Of a DNA stretch of 64,000 bases, positions 43,155 through 55,129 are shown piece by piece. The notes beneath the pieces were generated by a model that was not told where the DNA came from, did no database searches, and saw only the letters and a program-made list of their open reading frames with translations. Numbering within the stretch: the first letter of the stretch is position 1; the number at the start of each line of letters is the position of its first letter. Origin of the DNA: Vandiemenella viatica (taxonomy: Eukaryota; Arthropoda; Insecta; Orthoptera; Morabidae); NCBI GenBank assembly GCA_031002005.1, contig JARYHS010013630.1, forward strand, positions 29,475,504 to 29,539,503, in the 5' to 3' direction. Position numbers and translations under genes: made by a program.

Positions 43155-43833
43155 ATGTAAATATCTTGCGTTACATTTGATAACAAGCTTAACTGGGCAG
43201 AACACATTGGACAGGTGGTAGGAAAAGGTTTCAAAATCCTGCACTTGTTGAAGAGAGTGATGAGGGGATGCACAAGAGAAGTAAAGGAATTGGGTTACAA
43301 AACTTTGGTCAGACCACTTCTCAAATATGGTAGTGTCGTATGGGACCCACATTTTGAGTATCAAACACAGGAGTTGGAGAAGGTGCAAAGAAGGGCTGCT
43401 AGATTTGTTTCTGGAAATTATTGCAGAATGCAATCAGTGACAGATATGATAAAGGAGCTGGAATGGGATTCATTGCAAGACAGGAGGAGGATGAGAAGAG
43501 TGATGGGAGTGTACAGGGCGTATACTGGCGATGAGGCATGGAAAGATATTGCAGTAGGTATGAAAAGTAGTTTATGGAAGGGAAAAGATGACCATGACCA
43601 CAAGCTGGCACTCGATTTCAGGCACAAGGGTGTGGGAAGATTTTCTTTTTTAGGTAAGGGTGTCAGGGATTGGAATGAGTTACCAAGGGGAATGATGAAT
43701 AGCTTACCGAAAACATTAAAAGAATTTAAAGTTAAAATTTGTAGAGTGCAAATGTAGGTGGGTGCAGGATAGGGGGAAGTTGGGTGTGTAGGGAAATTGC
43801 CACCAGAGCGTGTGCTCCATTGCAATTAAATTA
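43155..43833 (+). mobile_element. 5'-truncated LINE fragment inserted in gypsy pol
   Basis: The gypsy frame stops at ENFPTAQ near 43142 and resumes at KKDKKQLDSF near 43840; between lies foreign LINE sequence. It ends with CTCCATTGC and an AATTAAATTAAATT-type tail. Related to the relic at 15665-15790. Confidence 0.8.
43158..43757 (+). pseudogene. LINE RT C-terminal domain
   Basis: Starts KYL-VTFDNKLNWAEHI (one frame slip near 43170), then VVGKGFKILHLLKRVMRGCT, YKTLVRPLLKYGSVVWDPHF and QRRAARFVSGNYCRMQSVTD. It ends FSFLGKGVRDWNELPRGMMN to KVKICRVQM and TAG at 43755-43757. This is the thumb and C-terminal part that follows the RT core in Jockey/CR1-type LINEs. The last 180 codons are uninterrupted. 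The catalytic RT part is absent. Confidence 0.85.
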
Positions 43834-43835
43834 AA

Positions 43836-44370
43836 TTTAAAAAAAGATAAAAAGCAGTTGGATAGTTTCCTTGTAAAATTTGTCAAGGGTCAGTTCCAAA
43901 TAGCCCCCATCTTGAGAAAAATGATGCTAGTTAGAAAAGGACAGAAGAGTGCAAGAATGATTTTAATTAAAGCTGATCTAACAAGGAACTCCATGTTATG
44001 TCGTCCAGATTGGAACCTCGATTTTTGTTTGGCTATAGACAGTTCTGGTTATGAAATTGGCGTAGAAGTGTTTCAGGATATCGGTGAAAAAGAGCACATT
44101 GAATGCAGATCAATAGCTTTTGCTAGTAGGTTATTATCATCCTCTGAGAAAAATTACGGAATTACAGAATGGGAAGCATTATCCATTGTTTGGGCCTTTG
44201 AAAGGTTCAGATACCTTCTACTCGGTGGAAGAGTAGGACACTGATCATAAAGCACTATCTTTCCTTATGCAATGCAAGTAGGTCCATTGGAGGATAACAA
44301 GATAGGCTCTTTTCTTACAAGAATTCAAATTTGAAGTACAATACTGAAGCAAAGATAAAAACCATATCCC
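43836..44370 (+). pseudogene. Gypsy RNase H
   Basis: After the LINE insertion the pol frame resumes KKDKKQLDSFLVKFV. It reaches FCLAIDSSGYEIGVEVFQD (first catalytic Asp), AFASRLLSSSEKNYGITEWE (catalytic Glu region) and AFERFRYLLLGGR, then TDHKALSFLMQ after a frame slip near 44237. These are the RNase H blocks of Ty3/gypsy pol. Confidence 0.82.
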
Positions 44371-44571
44371 GGATGCTTTATTTAGACTACCTGTCGGGTT
44401 AACTGATCAACCATCTAGTCCTATATATGAAGAACTCTATAGTTTTTACCTCAAAAGGGGTACCTTTTGAGAAAGAGGTTAGGCAATGTCTACAATATAT
44501 GGAGGTGGAACAAAATAAAGATAGGGTCATAAAAGAAGTTATGAGAGACTTAAGGCTCCAGAAAGCAGAAG

Positions 44572-45590
44572 TTGAAGAAATATTTTTGTATTTTTTATAG
44601 AATACTCTTTAAAAGAGACTACAAAGATAGTGATAGCTGGAAAGAATGGGTGCCTGATATACATGTGGATAAATTCATTTTACACCACCATTTTAGTTAC
44701 CGTGGTCACTACGGTATCAACAAATGCTATAAGATCCTACAGGAACATTTCTATTTCTTCAATATGTATTGGCGAGTTAAGAATTTAGTGTCTTCTTGTG
44801 ATTTATGCCAGAGAGTAAAGGCAGACAAAGCACCATGTTCAGTAGAAATGCAAATTATAATCCCTGATAAACCCTTACAACTAATTTCAGTAGATGTTTT
44901 TGACTCTTTACCAATATCAAAAGGGATAATTCAAATCTATGTAGCGTTAGATGTCTTCTCAAAGTATATCAAATTATATCCCAGTAAGAAAGCAACAGCT
45001 AAAGTCTTATGTTCCAAAATTATTAATGAATTTATACCCAATGTGGGAAAGCTTAAACAAGTTCTTACTGATAATGCTTCTCAGTAAAATTGTGGACCAA
45101 ACAATTGTCTAGAATAGGGACTGAAGTGAAGAGAAAATACTTGTATCATCTACAAAATAACACCGTTGAGTGTGTAATGTGAGAACTGGGAAGATGGTTT
45201 CTGACTTACTGTGGAGACAACCACAAGAGGTGGGCGTATGAACTTGACCATATTGAAGAGGTTATTAACTCCATACATTATCACTCCACTTCATTTATGT
45301 CCCATGAGTTGTTGATGTTTTCTAAACAACCCCAGCGAGAGCGAGTTGCTACAGATTTTATTAAATTTCCTGAACAACAAATAAGTTATGAGTACAAGTT
45401 ACAAGAAAATCTAAAAAAAGAAAACAAATGCAAAAGAAAGATGGGAACATCATGGTATATAAACTTGGTGATCTGGTATTGGCTAAAACACAACAAAAGT
45501 CATTCAAATTAAAAGGCAAAATCAAGAAGTTTGAGCCTTCATTTAATGGACCGTATGAGATCATCTAGGTTATTTTTTTAAGTGCCACTG
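44572..45590 (+). pseudogene. Gypsy integrase
   Basis: From about 44660 the frame reads DKFILHHHFSYRGHYGINKC then NLVSSCDLCQRVKADK, the HHCC zinc-binding domain. Next is LQLISVDVFDSLPISKGIIQ (first catalytic Asp) and LTDNAS-Q near 45065 (second Asp). After stops come ELDHIEEVINSIHYHSTSFM and a basic C-terminal part. Function would be cDNA insertion; it is broken here. Confidence 0.82.
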
Positions 45591-45621
45591 ACAGGAAGGA
45601 CCTTTCAGTGTACAAAACTTG

Positions 45622-45875
45622 AAATCCTACAAAGTCAATACAATATAGTAACACATAATAATGATTGAACTGTTAAAATGAAGTTGAATTCAGGTTTTTG
45701 TTAAGCTAAGATAATGATAAAAATAGAAAAGAAATAACAAATAGTGAAACCCTACAAAGTCAATACAATATAGTAACACATAATAATGATTGAACTGTTA
45801 AAATGAAGTTGAATTCAGGTTTTTGTTAAGCTAAGATAATGATAAAAATAGAAAAGAAATAACAAATAGTGAAGT
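45622..45875 (+). repeat. Tandem duplication, ~125-bp units
   Basis: CCTACAAAGTCAATACAATA appears at about 45627 and 45751, and the whole unit through GAAATAACAAATAGTGAA is repeated almost unchanged. Low divergence suggests recent duplication. Confidence 0.9.
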
Positions 45876-47029
45876 TTGTGACATCACAGAAGAGGACATT
45901 AATGTAGCAAATATGGATCATAGTAAATAAGGAAATGAAGAAAGTAAACTTTTACCAAGCAATGGAAATTAATGTTTTGGAATTTAAAAAAATAAATAAA
46001 AATAAAGATGAATTAAATGTGCAATAAAATGAAATAATGGGAATAATTCTGTTAGCTCAAAGGAGCAGACTAATAATACTTTGAATGTCAAAGAGAAAGA
46101 TGCCAAACAAAGTAATGATGATAAGGGAAATTGTCATTCGTTTTAAAATAGATCATGTTTACCATGAATGGTAGTAAATACTGAGAATTCATCTTCTCTA
46201 ATGAGTATGGAGAGAAAGGTTGTGTGAACTGTGACTTATTGAGAAAAAAGGAATACAGGGTGGCTACAAGGTAATGATCTAAAAATTCCCTGATACTTCC
46301 AGGTTTTTCAGAAAAATTTGCAATAGTTTTCCGATTTAGAAATTTTATTCGCATGATTAAGATATTTAAAGATTTAATTAGATTTTAATTGTAAATAATT
46401 AAATCTGGTATAAAACTCACAAAATTAGAAAAAGAAACATGTTTAAGAATGTTATTTAAATATTTTATAACCAATTTAATAATCTTATGAAGCTAAATTA
46501 AAAATGTGTAGCACAAAAATGAGATAATTACTAGTATGAACTAGAACAAATTAGTAATCTTTCAATATTTGTTATATACAATAATTGAAGATTTTTAAAT
46601 TGTTCATCAGTAACTTGACTCAGTCAAAAGCTTAACTTTTTTTATGCCGTTTTTCATTTGCTACACTTTTCTTTCCAAATCTTCTGGTTCAGTCATTGTA
46701 GCTTCTTCTGTTCCATCTTCAATTTCTTCTGTTGCCGCGTTAACACTTTCATGCAAGTTTCCGTGAGTCTACGCAATATAGCATAAACAAGAGTTTGTAT
46801 AAACAGTGCAATCGTGTAGGCTCACCTTGTGTGATTGCTTCTGTGTGCTGTTCTCCTTGGTGCGAGTCAAAGGCATGAGCACAATGTTTATACTGTCGCA
46901 TCGATTCAGCATTTGAAAGAGCTCTAAATGACGCAAAACTTTATAAATCCTACCTATTTAGTATTTGCATGATCTTATGTATTATTTTGTCCATGCTTTA
47001 ATTTACCTTATATCATTAATACAAAGAAA

Positions 47030-47215
47030 GTTATAAAGCCGTATAATTATAGCTATTTGCTGGCATTGGTATCTTGAATCTAGGCTTTTGTTTTGGCATT
47101 GAAGGTTCAATTTTTCTCAAAAGAAGTTCAAAACCAGCTTGTGACATTCTACAGAACTTTGAAGAATCCACAAATTCAATTTTTTTTGGGACATCTGTTT
47201 CACACTTTGCTTGAA
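47030..47215 (-). pseudogene. Possible PIF/Harbinger-type fragment
   Basis: Minus strand reads FVDSSKFCRMSQAGFELLLR then KIEPSMPKQKPRFKIPMPA. The F-RMS...F..LL..I...I.KQ pattern resembles the pre-nuclease domain seen at 27597. It lies inside an element with hAT-like ends, so this is weak; it could be host-derived sequence captured by the element. Confidence 0.35.
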
Positions 47216-47354
47216 AGTGTAAAACTGTTTAGTGAAACATAAAAACACCTTTATAAACTTACTCCTCTACGATTGCAGTTTTATTCAGTAAAAAATATAA
47301 CTTCTGAGTTTAAATGTAGTACCATAACTCTAATTTAGATGTCATCCACTTAAA

Positions 47355-47360
47355 ATATAT

Positions 47361-47393
<33 letters not shown>

Positions 47394-47394
47394 A
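47355..47394. repeat. (TA)n microsatellite
   Basis: Two TA runs separated by one extra A, just upstream of the mariner. Confidence 0.9.
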
Positions 47395-47533
47395 TTTCGA
47401 GTGCTGAGTTCCAGAGGGAGTGTATGAACATCTCGTCATCGTATCTCGACGAGGCGCGAGACGAGGTGCAAGTTGCTTGTGTAAATGTGGCTTCTGTTGG
47501 CTATTTTATGTCAAAAATATATAAGCTGAATTA

Positions 47534-48836
47534 TGAGGGTAGAATGATAAAATGCCTCCACATTCATAACTCCTCAACAGATGGCAGCACTGGTATGAGG
47601 CAGGTACTGGCTTGTACTGTAGACTCTCCTCTATTGCTCTAGTTGGTGGGAAGTTTTAGCATTGAATGGTTGCAGTGTTACAGTGTAAAGTATGGAACTC
47701 TGCGCAGACGGTAGGTCAATGCAATTTAAGCAACGTGCAGTCATTGACAGCAGAACATGTCGCCCCAAAGGAGATTCATCAAAGAATGCAAACTGTTTAT
47801 GGTGATTGTGTTGATGTGAGTACTGTGCGTCTCTGGGCGAGTTGGGAACATCTGACTTGTGTGACAAACAAAGAGTTTGACATCCTGTGACAGCAACCAC
47901 CGAGTTTCACAAGCAAAAAGTTGACAGACTTATTCAGGACAATCATCATATCACTCAGAGAGAAATTGCAAGCATAATCGGCATTTCACAAGAACACGTG
48001 GGTCATATTGTTGCTTTGCTTGGCTATCGGAATATCTGTGCACGAGAGGAATCTCAGATGCTGACGCCTGAAATGAAAGCGAACAGAGTTGAAATTTGCC
48101 AGGAACTCATCTCGCGTTACGAGAATGAAGGTGATGCCTTTCTCCATTCAATTGTGACAGGAGACGAAACATGGGTACACCATTACGACCCGGAGACAAA
48201 ACGCCAATCTACTGAATATCGACACAAAGGCTTGACTCAGAAAAAGAAATTCAAAACACAGCCTTCAGCTGAAAAAATCATCGCAACAGTGTTCTGGGAT
48301 GCAGATGGTGTTATCCATGTTGATGTCCTTGAACATGGGACAATAAATTCAGAGCGTTACATCACAGTGCTACGAACTTTGAAACGACGGCTAACAAGGG
48401 TCCGAAAGGAAAAGGGAAATGTTTTCCTGCAGCATGACAATGCCAGACCACACACTTCACGTGCCACCACAACATAACTTGAGAGACTGAACCTCACCAT
48501 CGTACGGCATCCTCCATACAGTCCAGATTTGGCACCATCTGTTCCCAATAATGAAAGAAGATCTGCGGGGACATCATTAAGCTTCTGATGAAGACATTGA
48601 GAGAACTGTGAGACTGTGGTTGTGGAAACAGAGTGTCACCTTCTTCCATGACAGCTTCAGAAAACTGGTTCATCGTTGGCAGAAATGTATACAATTCTCT
48701 GGTGATTATGTGGAAAAGTGAACATTGGTAATTAAACAAGACATTCTAAGTATTATTTCTGTGTTTGATTTATTAAAATATTCCCATTTAGTCCCAAGTT
48801 ATGAACTGGAAGGCATTATTTATCATCCAACCCTTG
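47534..48836 (+). mobile_element. Mariner element, 1303 bp, third family
   Basis: TA flanks at 47532-47533 and 48837-48838. Left end TGAGGGTAGAATGATAAAAT and right end reversed CAAGGGTTGGATGATAAATA are the TIRs. Full mariner length. Confidence 0.85.
47666..48720 (+). pseudogene. Mariner transposase, frameshifted
   Basis: The N-terminal helix-turn-helix frame (47666 on) holds LTAEHVAPKEIHQRMQTVYG. After a frame change the ORF at 47887-48477 reads VDRLIQDNHHITQREIASII, MKANRVEICQELISRYENEG and IVTGDETWVHHYDPETKRQS (first Asp). It continues to NVFLQHDNARPHTS (second Asp) and stops at 48475-48477. HPPYSPDLAPS (third Asp, DD34D spacing) and a GDYVEK end at 48720 follow in other frames. About four lesions; the catalytic residues are present as remnants. 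Confidence 0.9.
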
Positions 48837-49000
48837 TATTTAATGCAAAAGTTCATTATTAAAATAAATTATTAAAAAATTTCCAAATTTTTGAAATTAC
48901 TTGGATTCCCTGATATTTCCATGATATTTCAAGGTTGCTTTAAATTCCCTGATAATTCCTGATATTCCAGGTTTTACAGGTTTGTGGCCACCCAGGAATA

Positions 49001-49802
49001 GTAATGTAAGTCAAATATTTGCATAATTTGTTTAAAATATTATTTCAATATTTATTGTTGAAGAAGACTCCTCTCACAACAAGAAAATGACCCATGTCAA
49101 TTAGTTAAGTATTATATAATTTTCACATCCACGTTCCTCCTTTCCCATGGATAAATATTTTATGCAGGAACTGATGTATTGTTAATTAATTAAATAGGTT
49201 TTGTGTTTTGAAAATAAAAAGAAGTTTATGTTTTTGTTCTTCCACAAGTCTGAATAGACTAAATGCTGGCAGAATGTAAACCTTGTTTCAGGAGTACCAA
49301 GCAGAAAACTTGATGGCAATATAGTTTTAGTACCATGTAAGACAATTGAAGTTTATGCATGCTACAGGTGAAATACAACCACCACAACATACCAGCACAG
49401 CAACCAGAAAAAGAAGAACATTTTATTAAATACTGTTACCATTATTCCTTTTTGTTATACTTATGTAACACTAACACCTGAGGGACCTTTAACTATTGTC
49501 AAATTACCTACTGTGGAAATAAATTCGTTTCATATCTAGATATTCCAAATTTGGTTAATGAAATAAAATTAATTCCCATTTCTGAGACCAGCAAATTTTC
49601 ATGGGAATTAGCGGGGGAATGTTGCAAGACTGTCTAATGATAAATTAGTTAATCAATTATTTAAACATTATAATTCCAGTTTCAATTCTGTAACTTGTGA
49701 TTTTCATGGAAATTAATGGGGGGAGGTAGCAAGACTGATTTTTACAAAAAAAGTAATGATTTGATATAATTATTTATTTCATTTTATAAAGATTAAAATT
49801 TA
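49001..49802. other. Intron or gypsy 3' remnant, unresolved
   Basis: No strong coding. Two related segments, near 49600 and 49700, each contain TTTTCATGG, a G-run such as GGGGGAATG or GGGGGGAGGT, and GCAAGACTG. A purine-rich run before TG is what a 3' LTR boundary would look like, but no matching 5' copy was found. Confidence 0.35.
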
Positions 49803-50160
49803 CATGGAGAATATTTAATAAATGTGCTTTGGATTCCTATTACAATTCACTGGCCATACTTGAACAACAGATGATTTGGAAACAACATTGAGATTAGACG
49901 TCACTTCATGAAATAACAAGATCAAATTATCTATGCAGAAGCAGCAATCTTTTGGAAAGGAATAAATGAACCATAAACCATTTAGAATGTATAACGGGTG
50001 TTGGTCTTAGATATAGTTTTATTAAATGGAATGGCTGTAAATTGAATCTTCCTTCATTTAGAAGTATTATTTCTGATTGATAAGAAGCATGAGTGAACAT
50101 GATAACAGCGATGTGTGTTTCATGACAACTGTTTCTAGCTTTTCTTATCTTTTGCTTCAT
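49803..50160 (+). repeat. Older repeat R, uninterrupted copy
   Basis: Matches 23451-23680 and then 28382-28500 end to end, with the junction at about 50036-50041 (GGCTGTAAATTGAATC). It is the empty-site reference for the nested insertion at 23.7-28.4 kb. Confidence 0.8.
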
Positions 50161-50192
50161 CTCCAAAAGGTTTGGTAGTCAATTTCAGAGTA

Positions 50193-50686
50193 CAGTAGAA
50201 CTCCAATTATCCGAATCAATTGGGACCGGTCCCCATTCAAATAATCAAAAATTTGGATAATTGGACTTTTTCGAAAAAGGGTCTATTTTAATCAATTACT
50301 GTATGTATGATGAAAATGGGGAAAAAACTATTTTTAAATAAAAAGAGCTTATAATTAATTAAATGAAAAGGCAACACTTTTACGTGTTAAGCGTACTACA
50401 ATTGGTGTACATTAGTACAGTATGTACGTACCATAGTGTAAATAAAAGTCGTTGCTTGCTAAACATCTCGGTCAAAGTAAGCTGTTGACAGTATTCATCC
50501 ATTTTTGATCCAGCTTGGAAAATTCCTAGATCCGCTATTGGGAAGGACAATAGCGCATAGGCAGAATCATTATTTTGCGAAACACAACACGTTTCCGTCA
50601 TAATTAAAAAAAGCAATACGGATATTCAGCGATTCGAATATTCAGTAATTCAGATAAGTGGAGTTCGGATAATGGGAGTTCTCCTG
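50193..50686 (-). mobile_element. pogo/Tigger-type MITE, 494 bp
   Basis: TA flanks (50191-50192, 50687-50688). Left end CAGTAGAACTCCAATTATCC and right end reversed CAGGAGAACTCCCATTATCC are typical pogo-type termini. The minus strand has a short frame ending EYCQQLTLTEMFSKQ, like the C-terminal tail of pogo transposases. The catalytic part is deleted. Confidence 0.82.
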
Positions 50687-50688
50687 TA

Positions 50689-51842
50689 GACATTTAGTGA
50701 GTATCTATACAATTATAAGTCTGTAAGAAAGCTGCATGTCTCTTTATTTGAACGGGACCTGTGCAGAGACTACTACTGCAATTTTTACAGCTAATGGTTC
50801 AAATCAAAATCTGCGGAAATAGCTAATGACTTATATGTACCGAATGAAGGAGGAAATATTAAAAATCATTTCTAGATCGGTAATTATAATGTGTGGATCA
50901 TAGTGTAGTTGAGATGTTCACTCCTTGCAGAAAAACTGACAATAAAATCACAATCTCTTTTTATAGGATCATGTTTCGTTTCTTTAATTCAGCTATTTAT
51001 CTAATCTGTTATCCGAAATTTAAAACATTAATATTAACGGAATATGACTAAAATGTACCAAGCGTCATTAATACACAATTTACTGTAATTATTGATACAT
51101 AATTTACTGTAAGCACAGTCCCCATGATTATTAACATCTCTGACAGTTAACAAACTTTGTCTTTGGTATGACATTTTTAAATTTTCACTGAATGCCGTAC
51201 AATATTAATTAAATTCAGTATTGTGTGATATGGATGCAGAAATCAGTTTTTTCTCGAAGAAAGGTGCCTACAGAAAACATTAACAGGTAACGGAAAATAT
51301 TTTTCATGTGCAAATATTCCGTAATTATATCGCACAAGGAAAGTGTTTACAAATTTTGGCTGCTCTTCAAACCACAGACTGTTCTTTTATTAAATAATCA
51401 TCATAACCCTAATTTTGAAAATTTGTAGCTTTTATAGCTTTAGAGGTGTAATGTATAATGTGCTATGGAGTTTTTGACAGCAGCAACATTAAAAGAATAA
51501 AATTAAAAAGTAACTACAAATTCCTACATCTCTTGCTACACTGCGTAAATTGTAAAACTAAATCTGCCATACTTTATGCTTTAAAAAATGTATCACGTGT
51601 CTTCCTGACACAGGCTGCATTTCAACCTAACCACAAACTTTGTTAATATTTTATATTCCAAAATTTGAAGTTTCTGTTACATGCGCATTAATACATTCAT
51701 GGCATCGCTTGCGAATCATGATCAGTTGGGACTACTTATATTTGGCTGAAACTGTGGCATTAGTAATATAGCATCATTTGAAAGGAAAGGAAATTGAAAA
51801 TAATTCTTGGCTGCATTATCCTTCTGGTCCAGGTAGCAACTA
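50689..51842. other. Intron, no gene seen
   Basis: AT-rich without recognisable exon, RNA gene or element termini. Confidence 0.45.
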
Positions 51843-52003
51843 CATAACATTTGAGCCAATATAACTCCAGAACCAAGCGAGATATCAAAAAATTTTATTC
51901 TTTACTTTCGATTTCTTTCGTCGAGTTCTATAAGAATCCATCATCATATTGTGACGCCAAGGTAATGATAAGACTACCAATTTCTACATTATACCAAAGG
52001 ACA
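51843..52003 (-). repeat. Repeat unit (145-bp family), left flank of RTE LINE
   Basis: Minus strand reads GATGATGGATTCTTATAGAA, then AAAGAATAAAATTTTTTGAT and ATCTCGCTTGGTTCTGGAG. This matches the tandem units at 36633-37015. It ends in ACCAAAGGACA, the LINE target duplication. Confidence 0.7.
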
Positions 52004-52269
52004 CCAAATTCCAACCCCTCCTCCACGTGGTGGAAGATGGGCAACGGCATAAAGTAGGGGAATGCCTGTGGGGGTGAGGTACAGTGGGGAGCTAGTGTGA
52101 CCCGGGACCGATACGGTAGCTGTGAAGGCCATACAGGAACCCTGAAAAATGGCGGCCAACGGGGCTCTGGTGAAGCTACAACAGGCCTAGCAAGCCAGTA
52201 GTGGATAGATTCTGCTTTCAAAACAAAAACAAGCCTTGGAAAGGATGGATCAATGGACAGACGACATGG

Positions 52270-53310
52270 CAATGGAAACGGTTTAAGATTTGGATCCTTG
52301 AATATATGGACATTAACCGGGTAAGTGGAGGAAATTGTAGACATGATGGAGAGAAGGAAGTTGGATATTTTGAGGTTGAGTGAGACAAAGTGGAAAGGAA
52401 AGGGTAGAAGAGTACTGAGAAATGGTTTCCAGCTGTATTGGAATGGAAATGAGGAAGGGAGAAGAAATGGAGTAGAGATAGTAATAAGAGATGGGCTGAA
52501 AGAGGAAGTGGAAGAGATTAGTGACAGAATGATGAAGGTTAGGATAGCATTCAAAGGGAGAAAACTAGACGTACTTCAAGTATACGCTAAACAAGTAGGC
52601 TGTCAAATTCAAGAGAAGGAGGAATTTGAGCAGGAGTTGCAAAGACAGTTAAATGGGCAAAATATTATAATTATGGGAGACTTAAATACACAGAAGGCAG
52701 GGGTATGAGGAAGTAATAGGAACAGAAGGATGGGGTGGCTGAAATGAAGAAGGGGAAAGGCTTCTGGATCTCTGCAAAAGAAATTGATTGAAAATAGGAA
52801 ATTCCTGGTACAAAAAGCAAGAGAGCCACAAGGTAACTTGGTACAGTAGCGATTGGCAGAGGAAGTCAGTTGTGGACTACTTTTTATTTAATGGTGAATT
52901 AAAGCAGAGTGTGTCAGATGTGAAGGTAATACCATCAAGGGCACTGGATAGTGATCACTGGCTATTAGTAATGGAGCTGAGGATTGCGACAGAGAGGAGA
53001 AAATCAGAAAGACAGGATAGGAGATTAAGAATATGGAAGTTGAAAGAGAAGAGCAATGAAGAGGAATACCAGAGAATAATAAGGAGTAAGATACCAATAG
53101 CGGAAATGGGGACAGTGGAAGAGGAGTGGGAATATTTTAAAACAACGTTAGTCCAAGCAGCAGAAACAGTGTGTGGAAGGACTGTAACACAAAAAGGTGG
53201 AAAGAAACAGCATGGTGGAATGATAGAGTTAAACAAGCAGTGGAACTCAAGAACAGGGCCTTTAGGGAATGGTTCAAGCAGAGGACACAGGAGACAAGGG
53301 ATGACTACGT
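52270..53310 (+). pseudogene. RTE-like LINE, APE-type endonuclease domain
   Basis: Frames read EEIVDMMERRKLDILRLSET then KWKGKGRRVLRNGFQLYWNG (LSETKW is the catalytic-Glu block). DRMMKVRIAFKGRKLDVLQV-YA and IIIMGDLNTQ (GDLN block) follow. After a break near 52710 come KVTWYSSDWQRKSVVDYFLF and ALDSDHWLLVMEL (SDH, the catalytic His block). These are the ordered motifs of LINE apurinic-type endonucleases, which nick target DNA. Two frame changes and stops break it. Confidence 0.88.
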
Positions 53311-54955
53311 GAAGAAAAAGGAGGCCAAAAAAATAGTAATGGAGGAAAGGAGGAAGTGGCTGGAGAAGTGGACCAACATGATGGAAGAAGATAGCAAAGG
53401 AAATAAGAAAGAGTTATATGGAATGGTAAAAAGGAAGAGGAAGGAGAGGATAGAAAATGTCAACATGCTGGATGAAAATGGAAATGAAATAAACAATTCA
53501 GAAAAACTAAAAAGGATGTGGAAAGAGTATTTTGAAGCCTTACTGAACCCAAATTGGTCACAGGATGATACAGTTGTTCAGGAGAAGAAGGAAATAACCG
53601 TGTAGGAGAGAAAGAGAAGGATCTAACTTGGGAAGAAGTGGAAACAGCTCTGGGTAAGATGAAGGGTGGAAAGGCACCAGGCATCGATGAAGTGAGCGTG
53701 GAAATGATAAGGGCAGCGGGAGTTATAGGAAAGCAGTGGCTATACCGTGTGATGAGAAAGGTATGGAATCAGGGCAAAACTCCTGAAGAATGGAAAAAAG
53801 GAATAATTGTACCTATATTCAAAAAAGGGAGCAGGAAGGAGTTTAAAAACTATAGAGGTATTACACTGATGTGCCACTGTGCCAAAGTGTATGAGAAGAT
53901 CATTGAAAAAATAATACGTGACAGGGTGGCAAAAGGGCTAAGGGAAGAGCAGTATAGCTTCAGATCAGGGAGATCGATGGTAGATCTGATATTTGCTAAG
54001 AGACAGCTGCAGCAAAACCATTATGAGTATGGAAAGGATCTACTGTTGGTATTCCTCAATATCGAGAAAGCATATGATTGTGTACAGGAGTAAGGTATGG
54101 AAGGCCTTGGAGAAGAGAGGCGTTCCCAAAGAAACCATCAAGTGGGTGACAGAACTGTACCAAGGAAGTATGAGCTATGTGAAAATAGGGGAAGGAAGAT
54201 CAGATTGGCTGGAACATAGGAGTGAATTAAAACAAGGAAGTGCCCTATCACCACTACTCTTCATTGTAATCATGGATGAAATAATGTAGAAGGTGGCAGC
54301 GGGGATGGGAGAGGAAACCATGGAGATGATGGCTTTTGCAGATGATCTGGGAATGTGAAGAAGAGGAAGTGCAGCGGCAGTTGGATGTATGGACAGACAG
54401 TGTGGAGGAATATGGCCTGAAATTTAATGTAAAGAAATGTGAGTACATGGTAACAACCAGGAAAAAGAATAGGGTAGCCCAAGGAATTGTGATGGCAGGG
54501 GAACAACTAAAGAAGGTAAACAGGTTCAAGTACTTGGGGAGTGTATTAGAGGAGGAAATGATGGCGAGATAAGTGAAAGAGGAAGACAAGCAGAAGCGTT
54601 CCTAAGGAGCATTAGAAGACTGGTATGGAATAAAGAGGTGCCACAGAGAAGCAAGAGAGTAATCTATCATACGTACTATGTGCCTATCTTAACTTATGCT
54701 GCTGAAACGTGGACAATGAAAAAGCGGGACATCAGCAGAGTACAAGCAAGTGAAATGAAGTTTTTAAGAGGTAAAATGGGGGTCATTAAAATGGACAGAA
54801 TAAGGAATATAGTGAATAGGTGCACCATAAAAAAGGAACCCCTACAGGAAAGGGTAGAGAGGACCAGACTGAGATGGTATGGACATGTCAAGAGAATGGA
54901 GGCTCAGAGAATCCCGAGAAAAATCCATGAAATTAAGATGCATGGTAAATGACCC
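53171..54955 (+). pseudogene. RTE-like LINE, reverse transcriptase and C-terminus
   Basis: A linker (53171-53605) precedes the frame at 53638. That frame has KMKGGKAPGIDEVSVEMIRA, IIVPIFKKGSRKEFKNYRGI and LLLVFLNIEKAYDCVQE (motif A region). Other frames give TELYQGSMSYVKIG, LKQGSALSPLLFIVIMDEIM (motif B) and MAFADDLGM (FADD). LKFNVKKCEYMVTTR, FKYLGSVLEEE and VPILTYAAETWTMKKRD follow. Last is RLRWYGHVKRMEAQRIPRKI, with stop at 54950-54952. At least five frame changes or stops. Confidence 0.88.
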
Positions 54956-55129
54956 AGAGGATGTATGGCTGAAAGGAGTTGAGGAGGGTGTACGAAAGAG
55001 AGGAGAGGACTGAAACAAAGTGGTGACAGAGAGGTGGTAGGATGAAAGAGGCAAATGGAGAGGCTTGTGCATAAAGCAGACCTGGCCAGAGGCTGGAAAC
55101 TGTTGAGTATGATGATAATGATGATAATG

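Larger units (their letters stand above)
40383..46255 (+). mobile_element. Ty3/gypsy-like retrotransposon, decayed
   Basis: Domains in order gag-like, protease, reverse transcriptase, RNase H, integrase, all plus strand with many stops. A 0.68-kb LINE fragment interrupts the RT to RNase H junction. Coding ends before about 45640. LTRs were not found. The right boundary is uncertain because a later hAT-like insertion begins at 46256. Confidence 0.8.
46256..48993. mobile_element. hAT-like element (CAGGGTGGC termini), 2.7 kb, with nested mariner
   Basis: AGGAATA lies on both sides (46249-46255 and 48994-49000), or an 8-bp target with one mismatch. The left end CAGGGTGGCTACAA and the right end reversed GGGTGGCCACAAA are inverted repeats. 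Both termini repeat phrases like TTCCCTGATA and CCAGGTTTT. Removing the mariner (1303 bp) leaves about 1.4 kb with no readable hAT transposase. Confidence 0.7.
52004..55129 (+). mobile_element. Full-length RTE-like LINE, 3126 bp, with 11-bp target duplication
   Basis: ACCAAAGGACA is found at 51993-52003 and 55130-55140. The element has a 5' leader, APE endonuclease, RT, C-terminal domain, and a 3' tail of GATGATAAT repeats. A 3.1-kb size with one ORF and a short tandem tail fits the RTE group. It split a reversed repeat: its right flank matches the start of the composite repeat at 34943. Confidence 0.88.

Noticed and set aside
47424..47642. 72-codon ORF beside the mariner
   Set aside because: It overlaps the mariner left TIR and has no family match.
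52888..54589. Several long minus-strand ORFs
   Set aside because: All are antisense to the purine-rich RTE LINE coding strand.
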